In this document: positions 46,301-64,000 of the stretch, one piece after another | Layout of the letters: every line of letters starts with the position of its first letter | Numbering within the stretch: position 1 is the first letter of the stretch | Origin: Chinchilla lanigera | Taxonomy: Eukaryota; Chordata; Mammalia; Rodentia; Chinchillidae | Direction of reading: 5' to 3' | Assembly (NCBI RefSeq): GCF_000276665.1 | Contig: NW_004955481.1 | Location: 4,454,523-4,518,522, forward strand | Length of the DNA stretch: 64,000 nt | Notes under the pieces: generated by a model | Told to the model about the DNA's origin: nothing | What the model saw: only the letters and a program-made list of their open reading frames with translations | The model's database searches: none | Translations under genes and position numbers: made by a program

Positions 46301-49300
46301 TCTCAGCCTACCCTTAATCCCAGCACCCTTAATCCTGGCATTGTACCCTGAACCAGTCACAGAGTTTAGCTTACAGGGATTACAGGTGTGTGCTGCTAAA
46401 TTTGGTTAAATAGTTTGCTAATACTGTCTATTGATAGGCTACTTACAGGAGTTTGAGAGTTATATTGGCTGCTTGGATGAAAGTTAAAAAAAAAAGTTGA
46501 TAACATAAAGTCATCTTACTTTAATTGTATTTTTTGTTTTGTTTTACTTCTGGTACCAGGAATCGAACTCACAGTCTTCCACTTGCCAGACAGGCACTGT
46601 GCCGCTGAGCTAAATCCCCAGCCCTTTAATCGTAAAATATGAAAAATTTTCTTGTAATACATAGTAGACACAGAACAATATTACAAACATGTTAAAATTA
46701 TGTGCTTAACTATCTGATGTATACTAATTTATGTATTTATCTAGTACTCTTTAGAGCTGGCACACTCTTAAATAGATCATATTATAACTAAAACTATGGT
46801 GCATGAACACATTTAGTACTTTACATAAGTATTTTTAGGTTGTAGAAGAAAAAAGTATTACCAAGCATTGTTTCTTCCCCATTCTTGTACATCAGTTTTA
46901 TGACACAGGGCACATTATTGGCCACAGGAAAGAGAAGAGTGAGGTTGTACTCTCTTGGCTTTCTTTTTTTTTTTGACTACAGGCAGTGGGCAGCAGTCAG
47001 TGACAGGTGTAACCTCTGTGGATGACAGCAACAGTTATTGGAGGATCCGCGGGAAGACTGCCACGGTGTGTGAAAGAGGAACTCCCGTCAAATGTGGCCA
47101 GCCTATCCGGCTGACACATGTCAACACTGGTCGAAACCTTCATAGTCACCATTTCACTTCACCTCTTTCTGGAAACCAGGTGAGGTAGCATCTAATGGAT
47201 AACTGCATTACTCATTTGGCTTGTTAGTTGATCTCTGGGTTCTTAACTCGTTCTATTCTTTCTTTCTTTTCTGGTGGTGGGAATTGAAACCAGGGCCTTG
47301 AACATACTGAATCCATGCTGTAACACTGCAGTGAACCCCCAGCTTCTGGACCACTTAAACTTTCAGGGGATGTAGACCGCTTAGTGTCTTCCTATTGCCT
47401 ACTCTGCAACAGTTTCCCCTTTAACACCTTACATTAGCAGGGTAATTTTGTTGTAGCTAAAGGAGCAATATTGACAATATTTTTATCAACTAAAGTCCAT
47501 AATTTATTTTATAGTTTCCTTTACTTTTCACCCTATGTTCTTTTTTTGTCCTAGGGTACTGCATTACATTTAATTGTCTCATTAGTCTCCTGTTGGCTAT
47601 GACAGTTTGGAGGATTGCTAGTCAGGCTTATTGTTGATGCCCTTCTTTTAGAATCTATCATATTTTTCTTATGATGAGACTTTTTTTTGTTTTTTTTTTG
47701 TTTTTTGTTTTTTTGAGACACGGTCTCACTATGCAGTTCAAACTGGCCTTGAGCTCACTTTGTAGCCTAAGCTGGCCTCAAACTCCCAACGATCCTCCTG
47801 CCTCAGCCTCCCAAGTGCTGGGATTACAGGCGTGTGCCACCATGCCTGGTGAGACTTTATTTATAAAGATATTTGGGAAAAGCTGGGCGTGGTGGCACAC
47901 GCCTGTAATCCTAGTACTTGGCAGGCTGAGGCTGGAGGATCGTTGCGAGTTTGAGACCAGCCTGGGCTACAAAGTGAGCTCAAGGCCTGCCTGAACTGCA
48001 TAGCGAGACCCTGTCTGAAAAAAGACCAAAAAAAAAAAAGATATTTGGGAAGAAAATCACAGAGATAAAGAACTGTTTTCATCACATCCTATCAAGGGTA
48101 CATCTGTCTACATGATTGGTATTTGCCATTGACCTTGATTACATGGCTAATGATATAATAGATTTACCCTGCTAATGTAAGGTGTAAATGGAAAAACTTA
48201 GAGTAGGGGATAGGAGGAAGAAGATACTAAAGGGCTTATATTCCCTGAAAGTTTAGCTAGCTCAAGGCTGGGTGGGATGGTGGAGGGATATCACAGAGGA
48301 GAAACAGCCTATGGCAAAGCAGGGCAAGCAGAAAGTAGTAAGCAACAAGTCCAAGGGACAAAACAAGCCTCTTTCTGTCCTTTATATTGTATCCAGGCTA
48401 CCAGGATTAGAGCAATACCAAACCAATCAGTGAACTATTTTAGTAATCATCTACCCTTAATCCCAGCACCCTTAATCCTGGCATTGTACCCTGAATCAGT
48501 CACACACTTTAGATTCAGCCACCACTAAAAAAGCCCCACCTATGACTGCATGAGGCTTTAAGGGGAACCGAGACACAGGACATAACAGAACCCTACCCTC
48601 CTTTACTGGAGAGTGGCATTAGAACCAATATTTATATGCTCAACCTAGGTGAGCGTATTGATACTTAGGTGTTATTTCTTTTTCTTTTTCTTTCCTTTTT
48701 TTTTTTTTTTTTTAGTTTTTTTCCGGTACCGGGAATTGAACTCATGACCTTGTGCCTGCCAGGCAGGTGCTGTGCCGCTGAGCTAAATCCCCTGCCCCTA
48801 GGTGTTACTTCTTTTAGGCTGTCTGTTCTGGCAGAAGGAAGAAATGTTTGTGTGTATACAAACCCATATGTATGTATAAGTATACATATATATATATGCA
48901 CACGTATCTGTAAGTATTGGTATGTTTAGTCATCTGTATCTTTTTTGTTGTTGTTTTGGTACCAGGAATTAAACTCAGGACCTTGTGATTGCCGGGCAGG
49001 TGCTTGTGCCACTGATGCCATCCTCAGCAGCCATCTAGATCTATATTGAGTTAAAAAAGGTTCTGTTTTTTTGAAACAGGGTCTCACTTTGTAGTCCAGA
49101 CTGGCCTGGAACTCACTATGCAGCCTAGGCTGGCCTCAAACTCAAGGTAGTCCTCCTGCTTCAGCCTCCCGAGTGCTGGGATTACAGGCATGTGCCACCA
49201 TGGCGAGCTTCAAAATACGTTTTTTATTATATCTTCAAATCTAATCTATCACCACATAGATTATTCTAGTCTTTTTTCTGTATTTATAAATTCGCACTGC

Positions 49301-51308
49301 AACAATGAGATAGATACCTGACTCCTATCATTCACCATCCATTTACTTGTTTAGTTCCAGTATACAATGTAGTAACATCAGAATTGTTAGCTGGAATTCC
49401 TATAGGGTACTTAATTTATTTCATAGAATACTGTGCTTATGCATAGTTTCTTTTGCCTTTAGTTTTACAGACTCCATTTCCAAATGGCTGTTTTTTTGTC
49501 ATCTAGTTATAGTTATAGCGGGGTGTGGTGGAGCACGCCTGTAATCCCAGCACTCGGGGAGGCTGAGGCAGGAGGCTGAGGCAGGAGGATCACTGTTACG
49601 AGTTCAAGGCCTACCTGGGCTACAAAGTGAGTTCAGTACGAGCCTAAAGTGCATAGTGAGACCCTGTCTCAAAAAGACCAAAAGTAAATAAATAAATAAA
49701 TAAATAAAGTTGTAGTTATAAAATTAGGTTTTTTAGTTGTTGTTATATTTGGCCTTAAGGAGAATGAGATTTAGATGAACAATGGAATATAGAGAAACTT
49801 CTATATTTTGTTTAATTTTTACTATATTGCCATCATTTTGTAGACAAAATGAAGGCTCAAAGGACTTACATAAGAAGGGATCAAGCTGAGATTTAAGGTC
49901 TACTTGAATCTACAGCGCATTTTTTTTGTACCAGAAATTGAACCCAGGACTTTGTGTTTGCCAGGAAAAATCCCCAACCCCTGGAGCCCATTCTTTTCTT
50001 TTTCTTTTTTTGGTACTGGGAATTGAACTCACGACCTTGCACTTGCCAGGCAGGTGCTGTGCTGCTGAGCTATATCCCCCTAGAGCCCATTCCTTTTCCA
50101 AGTTTTATCACTAAAAACCAGTTACAGGGAATTAGAGATATAGGTCAGTGAATCTGTGCCTAGCATGCTTGCAGTCCTGTGTTCAATCTACAGTACACAC
50201 ACACATATGCACACATATGGGGTGGGGACAGATATTTTTCTAGAGAGATGAAGGAGGAATATTGAAAGTCAAATAACAAGAATTCGGGCCGGGGATATAG
50301 CTCAGTGGCACAAGTGCCTGCCTGGAAAATGCAAGGTCCTGAGTTCAAGTCCTGGTACCAAAAAAAAAAACAACCCAAAAAAAACAAGAATTCTGAAGTA
50401 TTTTATTGTCATTATTTTTTGTCTAAAGTATTTTAATGGGCCAGCTGCAGTGGTGCCTGTAGTCCCAGCTACCTGGGAGGCTGAGACAAGAGGTTCACTT
50501 AAGTCTATACCAGCCTGGAAGCATTGTTAATGTGTATGAATTACCCTTTATTTTTCTTTCTCTGAAATGATAAAAACTTGTCACCAGTTAATACATTATC
50601 AATTATTGATCGCTATTTCTTTTTTTTTTTTTTTTAGTTTTGGTTTTTCTCTGGTACCAGGAATCGAACTCACGACCTTGCGCTTGCCAGGCAAGCGCTT
50701 TGCCGCTGAGCTAAATCCCCAGCACCCCCATCCCCTATTGATAGCTATTTCAAGGACCTGTCTCTAAAGAAAAAAAAAATTGAAACTAATAGAAAATACA
50801 AGGCAAATATAGTATTAACTGTAAACTTATGCCTAGGACCATAATCTTATAGTAATTAACTTTTCCTTTGTGTCTTATTTTCCTGCACTTACTTTGTAAC
50901 AACATTGGAAAGCCTTTTATTTGTCCTTTATGTGCAGCTTTTCTTTCTTCCCATTGCCTTGCTTACCCTTCAAGCCTGGGCGTCAGCCATGCTAATGTTG
51001 CCACATTCTGTGTTTTCCAGGAAGTGAGTGCTTTTGGTGAGGAAGGTGAAGGTGATTATCTGGATGACTGGACAGTGCTCTGTAATGGGCCCTACTGGGT
51101 GAGAGATGGTGAGGTGAGGTTTAAACATTCTTTCACCGAAGTACTGCTGTCTGTCACAGGAGAACAATATGGTAGACCCATCAGTGGACAAAAAGAAGTG
51201 CATGGCATGGCCCAGCCAAGCCAGAACAACTATTGGAAAGCTATGGAAGGCATCTTCATGAAGCCCAATGAGTTGTTGAAGGCAGAAGCCCACCATGCAG
51301 AGCTATGA
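43186..51308 (+). CDS. SDF2: SDF2, stromal cell-derived factor 2 (ER MIR-domain protein), complete CDS
   Basis: Exons 43186-43336, 46983-47179 and 51021-51308 total 636 bases: 211 codons plus TGA, the length I know for human SDF2. The ATG has A at -3 and G at +4. Residues 1-18 are a hydrophobic signal peptide (MAVVPLLLFGGLWNAVGAS). Three MIR repeats follow (about 21-75, 83-138 and 139-193), visible as LLNTRHNVRLHSHDVRYGSG, HVNTGRNLHSHHFTSPLSGN and VSAFGEEGEGDYLDDWTV. The C terminus HAEL resembles a KDEL-type ER retention signal. The family acts in the ER lumen with DNAJB11 and BiP in protein quality control. Both introns are GT-AG. It shares a divergent promoter with SUPT6H. Confidence 0.97.
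43480..43690 (-). repeat. MIR
   Basis: GTTACATATGTACTTTCCC, TTACAGATGAAGGAACAAAC and CTCAGAGAAATTAAATCGC. In SDF2 intron 1. Confidence 0.75.
43990..44213 (+). repeat. Ancient LINE 3' end and an ID SINE
   Basis: CATTATTATGTGCCTGATG/TTGTTCTAG at 43990-44100 is an old LINE end; ID at 44118-44213 has GGGGAATTAGCTCAGTGATA. Confidence 0.65.
44917..45061 (+). repeat. Diverged B1 SINE
   Basis: GTGTGGTGGCAGATCCTTGT to CACAGTGAGAAAC with a T-rich instead of A-rich end. Confidence 0.75.
45501..45520. repeat. Perfect 20-base palindrome
   Basis: AGGATAGGAT followed by its exact reverse complement, between two copies of ATCCTATCACT (45479-45489 and 45516-45526). Confidence 0.95.
45530..45660 (+). repeat. 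MIR
   Basis: GTAAAATGGGGATAATAATA, then AATAACATGTGAGCAAAGG and ATAAATGCTCAG. Confidence 0.85.
45705..45812 (-). repeat. Short B1-related SINE
   Basis: AGACAGGGTCTCACTATGTA to ACCATGCCTAGC, without internal duplication. Confidence 0.82.
45930..46230 (-). repeat. ID fragment and B1 with internal 15-base tandem
   Basis: ID fragment 45930-45985; B1 46020-46230 in which GAGTGCTGGGATTAC occurs five times in a row (46131-46205, last copy with two changes). Confidence 0.93.
46231..46405 (-). repeat. Old B1-like SINE interrupted by a ~65-base insert
   Basis: GATCCTCCTGTCTCAGCCT resumes as GGGATTACAGGTGTGTGC after foreign sequence at about 46308-46374. Confidence 0.7.
46545..46625 (-). repeat. ID SINE
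   Basis: GGTACCAGGAATCGAACTC to GAGCTAAATCCCCAGCCC; near-consensus. Confidence 0.92.
47268..47345 (-). repeat. Old ID SINE
   Basis: GGTGGGAATTGAAACCAGGG to GAACCCCCAGC, 90 bases after SDF2 exon 2. Confidence 0.75.
47680..48040. repeat. Inverted pair of B1 SINEs
   Basis: Antisense B1 47690-47850 and sense B1 47882-48040, about 30 bases apart, in SDF2 intron 2. Confidence 0.92.
48715..49210 (-). repeat. Two IDs and a B1, antisense
   Basis: ID 48715-48800, ID 48955-49035 and B1 49060-49210. Confidence 0.87.
49515..49708 (+). repeat. B1 SINE with duplicated 14-mer and (AAAT)n tail
   Basis: GAGGCTGAGGCAGGA occurs twice in succession; tail is AAATAAATAAATAAAT. Confidence 0.9.
49795..49912 (-). 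repeat. MIR fragment
   Basis: GTAGACAAAATGAAGGCTCA and AGCTGAGATTTAAGGTC. Confidence 0.6.
49920..50090 (-). repeat. Two ID SINEs
   Basis: Short ID 49920-49980 and full ID 50010-50090; GGAGCCCATTC/AGAGCCCATTC flanks the second. Confidence 0.87.
50286..50372 (+). repeat. ID SINE
   Basis: AACAAGAATTC flanks it at 50275 and 50383, a probable target duplication. Confidence 0.9.
50436..50520 (+). repeat. 7SL-like monomer (proto-B1 type)
   Basis: TGGTGCCTGTAGTCCCAGCT keeps the 7SL/Alu-type CCCAGCTAC where local B1 has CCCAGCAC, and has no internal duplication. Confidence 0.55.
50620..50735 (-). repeat. ID SINE with 16-base target duplication
   Basis: TATTGATCGCTATTTC at 50604-50619 and TATTGATAGCTATTTC at 50736-50751. 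Confidence 0.92.
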
Positions 51309-51676
51309 ATCCAGAGGTGCTGAGCCACTGTCACTACACAGTATTCATAGACATCTGTTGCTACTTCACCCACGGATCCCTGCCAGCATCACCTGGGCAG
51401 TGGCCATATCCCCATGGAGACGAAGATGCATAATAGAAAGCAGTGGTTGTGTTTGGAAGCTGCAGCTCTTCACCCTGGAATTGGTTGCTCTCCCAAACTT
51501 GAGTCAGTTCTGAGTAGAGGACTTGCTGGTGAAGGCATAGATGCTTTTTATTCATACTGATAGAAGAAACTAGAGAAACTTCCCTCCTAGCTGGGAAATT
51601 TCTCCTCCTCAGGTGTTTGGCATCATGGAATTTTTTTGTTGTGTTTTTTTTCCAGTACATGTCAGCAATACATAAT
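51309..51676 (+). other. SDF2: SDF2 3' UTR, proximal part
   Basis: Sequence after the SDF2 stop is repeat-free until an ID insertion at 51686. No AATAAA or ATTAAA was found up to about 52200. The only candidate is the variant AATACA near 51667, just before the ID, so the 3' end is uncertain. Confidence 0.5.
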
Positions 51677-51685
51677 GATGACATT

Positions 51686-51789
51686 GGGGCTGGGGATTTA
51701 GCTCAGTGGCAAAAGCGCCTGCCTGGCAAGCACAAGGTCGTGAGTTCGGTTCCCGGTACCGGAGAAAAACAAAAAAAAAAAAGAACAAC
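51686..51789 (+). repeat. ID SINE in SDF2 3' UTR region
   Basis: GATGACATT at 51677-51685 and 51790-51798 flanks it; consensus-like body and short A-tail point to recent insertion. Confidence 0.93.
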
Positions 51790-51799
51790 GATGACATTC

Positions 51800-52575
51800 A
51801 TTCTGCAGAGTTGGTACATGTACACAGCACACCTTAATTCTTCTTACATCCCTTTCCCCTCCCCTGCCTCCATTTGTTGGCATGGATTGTTAGTGTGATT
51901 TCCCCTCTATTTTTCTTTCTCTGAAATGATAAAAATTTATTGTCAGTTGCTATATTGTCACTTATTAATAGCTACTTCATGATATACTTAATCCTCAAAT
52001 TGTAAAACTTCGGAGATGCTGGAAACCTTCAGCATGGGCCATTTCAGGAGGTTTACTTACATCCACACCTCTTTTTTCTCTCTTCATTTCTTCCCAGGCA
52101 CCTCTTAAATTTTTGAGTAAGTATGGCCAAAGACACTCAAAAAAATACAGCATAATGAGTAGCTCATGAAATGTTTTACTCTGGATCTGTTGCTGCAGAT
52201 GAGAAAAAGGAGTAGAGGTGGAAAGAAGAACCAGCGTTAATTAACTGCTAAATACTAGGCATCATGTTGTAGCTGTTACCTCATTTAATCTTCACAGAAA
52301 TTATAGGGTAGATGTTGGTTTTACCAATGTAGAACAGAACAGCTGAGTATTGCCTGAAGTGGGTTTTTTTTTTTTTTTTTTTCTTTGTAGGGGGCAAGGG
52401 CATCGGTAGGGAAGTTAACTAAACTCTTAAAACTAGTAAATAATTTTGGGATAGGAACCTTGCTGTGTCTAACTTGCTCTTTTTACCACGCTCCAATTTT
52501 TGTACTTAGCTCTTGGAAGACAGCACCTTTTTTGATTGACAAGATAGGGATATCTTGTTTTGAAAGAGTTATGGG
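51800..52575. other. Intergenic sequence after SDF2
   Basis: Mostly unique; it holds a segment similar to 50520-50616 at 51879-51982 and a MIR remnant at about 52243-52350. No exon recognised. Confidence 0.5.
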
Positions 52576-52577
52576 AA

Positions 52578-52737
52578 AGCCAAGCCTGGTGGCGCATGCC
52601 TGTAATCCCAGCACTCAGGAGGCAGAGGTAGGAGGATTGTTGCAAGTTCGAGACCAGCCTGGGCTACAAAGTGAGCTCAAGGCCAACTTGAACTGCATAC
52701 TGAGACCCTGTCTCAAAGAGACAAAAGAAAAAATAGT
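52578..52737 (+). repeat. B1 SINE
   Basis: Full-length, GGTGGCGCATGCCTGTAATC to CTCAAAGAGACAAAAG. Confidence 0.9.
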
Positions 52738-52847
52738 TACAGGAGAGGTTTTTTGTTTTTTTGTTTTTGTTTTCCTTTGACTACCTCATTTCATTCTTTC
52801 CTGTGCTATTTACTTCCAGAAAATTTGGACCTATGTAATTTTTTTCC

Positions 52848-53270
52848 CCCTTTCAGTATTGAGTATTGAACTGAGAATCTTAACCTTGAGCTCTTTTTAA
52901 AATTTTTAATTTTGAGATAGGATCTTGGTAAGTCATCAAGTTGGGCTTGAACTTAGATTCCTCATTTCCCCAGATTGCTGTGATTATAGGGCTGCACTAC
53001 CACACTTAGCTTATTCCTGTATCCTCCAAGCATGGTAGTGGAGAACAGAGGTGGCTGTCATCTGCCATCTGCTAGAATTTCAGTGATTAGCAAGGTGGTT
53101 TTTTTTTTTTTTTTTTTTTTTTTTTTGAGACAGGGTCTCACTAGGTACTGTAGTTTAAACTGACTGGGAATTCACTATGTAACAGGCTGGCCTTGCACTC
53201 TTAGTAAGTCTCCTGCCTCAGCCTCTCAAGTGCTGGAATTACAGGTGTGTGCCACTGTGCCTAGTTAGCA
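52848..53270 (-). repeat. B1-dID and B1 SINE
   Basis: Antisense dID-B1 at 52848-53010; B1 53100-53270 with a 26-base poly-T. Confidence 0.78.
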
Positions 53271-53274
53271 AACT

Positions 53275-53930
53275 TTTTTATTTTTAAGAACTTCTGGGTT
53301 TTTTTTTTTTTTTATTTGTTTTAAGATGTTAATGGTCAACATTTAGAGATACCAGTTCTGTGCCAGTCATGGCCCATGACATTAAGACTTGGTTTCTTTT
53401 ATGACTTGTAGGGGAGAAGAAAGTGATAGGTATCTTAGCTGAATTAAAAACAGATGGAAGAGGATGAAAGGGAGAATGGAGATGGGTTACAAGGCATCTT
53501 TCCTTGACCTGCAGTTTCTGGACCTTCCCTGAGCATTCAGGGGACAAACACTGATAAAGGCTACTGATTTTAAGGCTAACAAATAATGATGTTTGGAAGG
53601 TAAGTGTGACCTTGAAACAGCAGTGGTGCCCCTGGCAGATACGTGAAATAACTGATTTAAGGGCTAGATAAGGAAACTAGTTAGAGGAGTAAAAGCAACT
53701 CTGAGCAACATGCTGGAGAAAGCTGAACTGGTGCTTTATCTGAGGGAACCACAAAGAAGCTCTGAGTAAAATCTTGAAGGCTGTGTATAGACGCTAGGAC
53801 ACTAGAACAAAGGGACACAACGTTCTCTATAATACTTTTGAAATCCTTAAGATTTCTTTAGTATTGGTAAATTACACTTGAGTCAGTAAATTATTCCGTA
53901 TTAGTAAATCATTCAGATAGTGACACACAA
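53275..53930. other. Intergenic unique sequence
   Basis: I see no gene and no identifiable repeat beyond short T-rich runs. Confidence 0.45.
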
Positions 53931-54365
53931 ACTGGGTGTGGTGACGCACACCTGTAATCTCAGTACTCTGTGAGGCTGGGGTAGGAGGATCACAAATTCA
54001 ACTCCGAGCTGGGCCACTCAGGAACTTAGGAAGACCCTGTCTCAAAAAAAAAAAAAAAAAAAAAAAAGGTCTGGAGATGTATGTAGCTCAGTAGCTGCAC
54101 TTCTAAAAGATTTACTTTTAAAAACGGCACCCCGGGCTGGGGATTTAGCTCAGCGGCAAAAGCGCCTGCCTGGCAAGCCTAAGGTCGTGAGTTCGGTTCC
54201 CGGCACCGGAGGAAAAAAAAAAAAAACCAGAAGAAAAAAAAATAAATAAATAAAAACAGGGCACCCCTAAGTCACTAAATTGCTCAGGCTGGGCCCGAAC
54301 TTGCAGCGCTCCTGTCTGAGCCAGGTAGAGTGCTGGGACTGCAGGCTTGTGCCACCACCTCCAGC
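53930..54365. repeat. B1, ID and old B1 cluster
   Basis: Sense B1 53930-54067; ID 54134-54252, flanked by AAAACGGCACCCC (54121) and AAAACAGGGCACCCC (54253); antisense B1 remnant to 54365. Confidence 0.85.
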
Positions 54366-54900
54366 TAACAAAGGGGCTGACTCATAACATTACAGTAATT
54401 CTAAGGGACCTTTGTCCAATTTTGCAGAGGAGGAAGCAGGTAAAATTAATCATGACCTGAATATACCTTCAATTTTATTTCATGTAATTGTTTTGCTTCC
54501 CAGATAAATTGTTGCTGAAGGACAAGGATAGTCTACTACAGAGTATCCTTCTGCACTTTTGATCCCGGTTAATGCTGTACACATTGTAGAACAAGGTTTT
54601 CCAGTGAAGGGTCTGAAAGGTCTACACAATAGGTTAATATGTAGAAATAGACCAGGTCCTTGTTTAGGCAGCAAACGAGTTAAAAACTCATGGGTTTCCC
54701 TTGTGGGTGGAATGAGGTGGAATTTTTGAGGTCTTTTACTTACCTCTGGGCTTCCTCATTTTCAAAAAGCCTCTTTGAAGAACACGGAAGTATTATCACT
54801 TTTGACCCAAGGGAATAACTTGGGCGGACTTCTCAGTCCAGGCCTTGAGCGGCCAGATTGACTGCCTTAGGAAATCTGTTTTGAAAGTGGAACTCTGAGG
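54366..54900. other. Intergenic sequence upstream of BLTP2 CpG island
   Basis: No gene or clear repeat recognised; base composition rises in GC towards the right. Confidence 0.45.
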
Positions 54901-55079
54901 CTGAAATGACCCAGGCAGGTCACTGCCAACTTGGGGAGCGGGCTCGGACTCCGACCCCCGCACCTCGACAGTGCAAGGCGCGCCCAGGGCGGCACGCCAG
55001 TGTCAGCCAGTTCGCAGCGGGCGCCCGAAGTCCGCCCCCGGCCCTTGCTCCGCAGCCACGCCCTCACTTGGCGCACACG

Positions 55080-55276
55080 NNNNNNNNNNNNNNNNNNNNN
55101 NNNNNNNNNNNNNNNNNNNNNNNNNNNNNNNNNNNNNNNNNNNNNNNNNNNNNNNNNNNNNNNNNNNNNNNNNNNNNNNNNNNNNNNNNNNNNNNNNNNN
55201 NNNNNNNNNNNNNNNNNNNNNNNNNNNNNNNNNNNNNNNNNNNNNNNNNNNNNNNNNNNNNNNNNNNNNNNNNNNN
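55080..55276. other. Assembly gap (197 N)
   Basis: A run of N lies in GC-rich sequence immediately upstream of the BLTP2 start codon. It probably hides part of the promoter and 5' UTR. Any translation crossing it is meaningless. Confidence 1.
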
Positions 55277-55328
55277 GGGGCCCGGCATGGCGGGGGCCGG
55301 GGCCAGGCCGGGCCGGACCCGGACCTAA

Positions 55329-63271
<7,943 letters not shown>

Positions 63272-63537
63272 TGAAGCCTTTCTCAGTCCTTAGGACTCAT
63301 TCTGTGAGACTTACCTCATCCGAAAAAAACATGACACTTGTTTTTTCTTTTTGGGGAGCTTGTTCTGTACATTTTCACTTCTGTTCTAAACTGTGGAATT
63401 AAAAATGTACACAAAATCGGAGAGAATGTTTGAGTTTTCCTATATCCAGCTTCAGTAATTATCAATTCAACTTGTTGTCAGTGACTTAACTTGTTTTACC
63501 TACAAGTCTTCTCTGTCCCAGGCTCTGGGATTATTAT

Positions 63538-63970
63538 GACTGTTTTGTGGTATTGGGAATTAAACCCTACCTCCCCAGGCCTTTTTATTTTTTTGAGATA
63601 AGCTCTTACTAAATTGCCCAGGTTAGCCTTTATCTTGCAATTCTCTTGCCTCAGCTTGTAAAATAGCTGGGATTACAGATATGTACCTGGCAAGGCTCTG
63701 GGATTATTCTGAAGATGATAGACATATAATTTCAACTGTAAATATTTTAGTGTATATCTCTGAAAAATATGAGGCTTTTAAAAAATAATGATCTAGTTGG
63801 GTGTGGTGGCATATGCCTATAATTCCAGCACTTGGGAGGCTAAGGCAGGAGAATCACCTTGAGTTTGAGGTCAACCCAGACAACATTGTGAGTTTAAGGC
63901 CAGCCTAAACTATATAATGAGACCCTGTCTCACGCTTCTCCCTACCCAACCACAAGAAGAATAATTTGAA
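63538..63970. repeat. B1-dID (antisense) and B1 (sense)
   Basis: Antisense dID-B1 63538-63690; sense B1 63795-63960 with a C-rich rather than A-rich end. Within the BLTP2 intron leaving the window. Confidence 0.8.
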
Positions 63971-64000
63971 CTGGCTGTGGTGAAGGCTGAGGCATAAGCA

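Noticed and set aside
48240..48600. Possible LTR or other dispersed element in SDF2 intron 2
   Set aside because: No terminal TG/CA ends, target duplication or family signature that I could confirm; kept only as the source side of the copied segment.
50868..51020. Extra N-terminal sequence for SDF2 exon 3
   Set aside because: The open frame continues left of the acceptor, but TTTTCCAG at 51013-51020 and continuity with exon 2 (NQ|EVSAF) fix the exon start at 51021.

Overview
This window is nuclear genomic DNA of a rodent. It holds spliced, intron-rich genes, CpG-island promoters and a very dense load of short retroposons: B1 (7SL-derived, with the internal duplication typical of rodent B1), ID (tRNA-Ala/BC1-like) and old B1-dID chimeras, over ancient MIR, L1 and LINE remnants. 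I saw no B2 elements. B1-dID is known from squirrel-, dormouse- and beaver-like lineages, so a non-muroid rodent (castorimorph plausible) fits best; the species is not proven. Gene order matches the block on human 17q11.2 in reverse: PROCA1, SUPT6H, SDF2, KIAA0100/BLTP2.

Layout. 1-3052: repeats upstream of PROCA1, first exon not found. 3053-6400 (+): PROCA1, four recognisable coding exons. About 7745-42850 (-): SUPT6H, encoding histone chaperone/elongation factor SPT6. Its 36 coding exons between 8332 and 33324 join in frame into 1726 codons, the length I know for human SPT6; a non-coding first exon lies in a CpG island near 42720 behind a 9.4-kb intron. 42850-43185: short divergent promoter with ETS, CRE-like and CCAAT motifs. 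43186-51308 (+): SDF2, three exons, 211 codons. 51309-55328: intergenic, repeat-rich, then a CpG island holding a 197-base assembly gap. 55329-63220 (+): first 15 exons (659 codons) of KIAA0100/BLTP2, which runs off the right end.

The genes are constitutive or testis-biased cell-biology genes with no shared pathway: SPT6 reassembles nucleosomes behind RNA polymerase II, SDF2 assists ER protein folding, BLTP2 is a bridge-like lipid-transfer protein, and PROCA1 is a cyclin-A1-interacting, phospholipase-A2-like protein. PROCA1 and SUPT6H converge tail to tail; SUPT6H and SDF2 diverge.

The most notable non-genic signals are three very short 5' fragments of spliceosomal snRNAs (two U6, one U2). 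Each is 3'-truncated, lacks a poly(A) tail and is flanked by target-site duplications, and all lie within 13.3 kb of SUPT6H. Others are a probable GC-AG intron in SUPT6H, template-switch-like scars in SDF2 introns, an expanded 15-base tandem inside a B1, inverted B1 pairs, and a low-divergence ID subfamily. I found no wholly new system; this is a conserved mammalian gene block with interesting retroposon archaeology.
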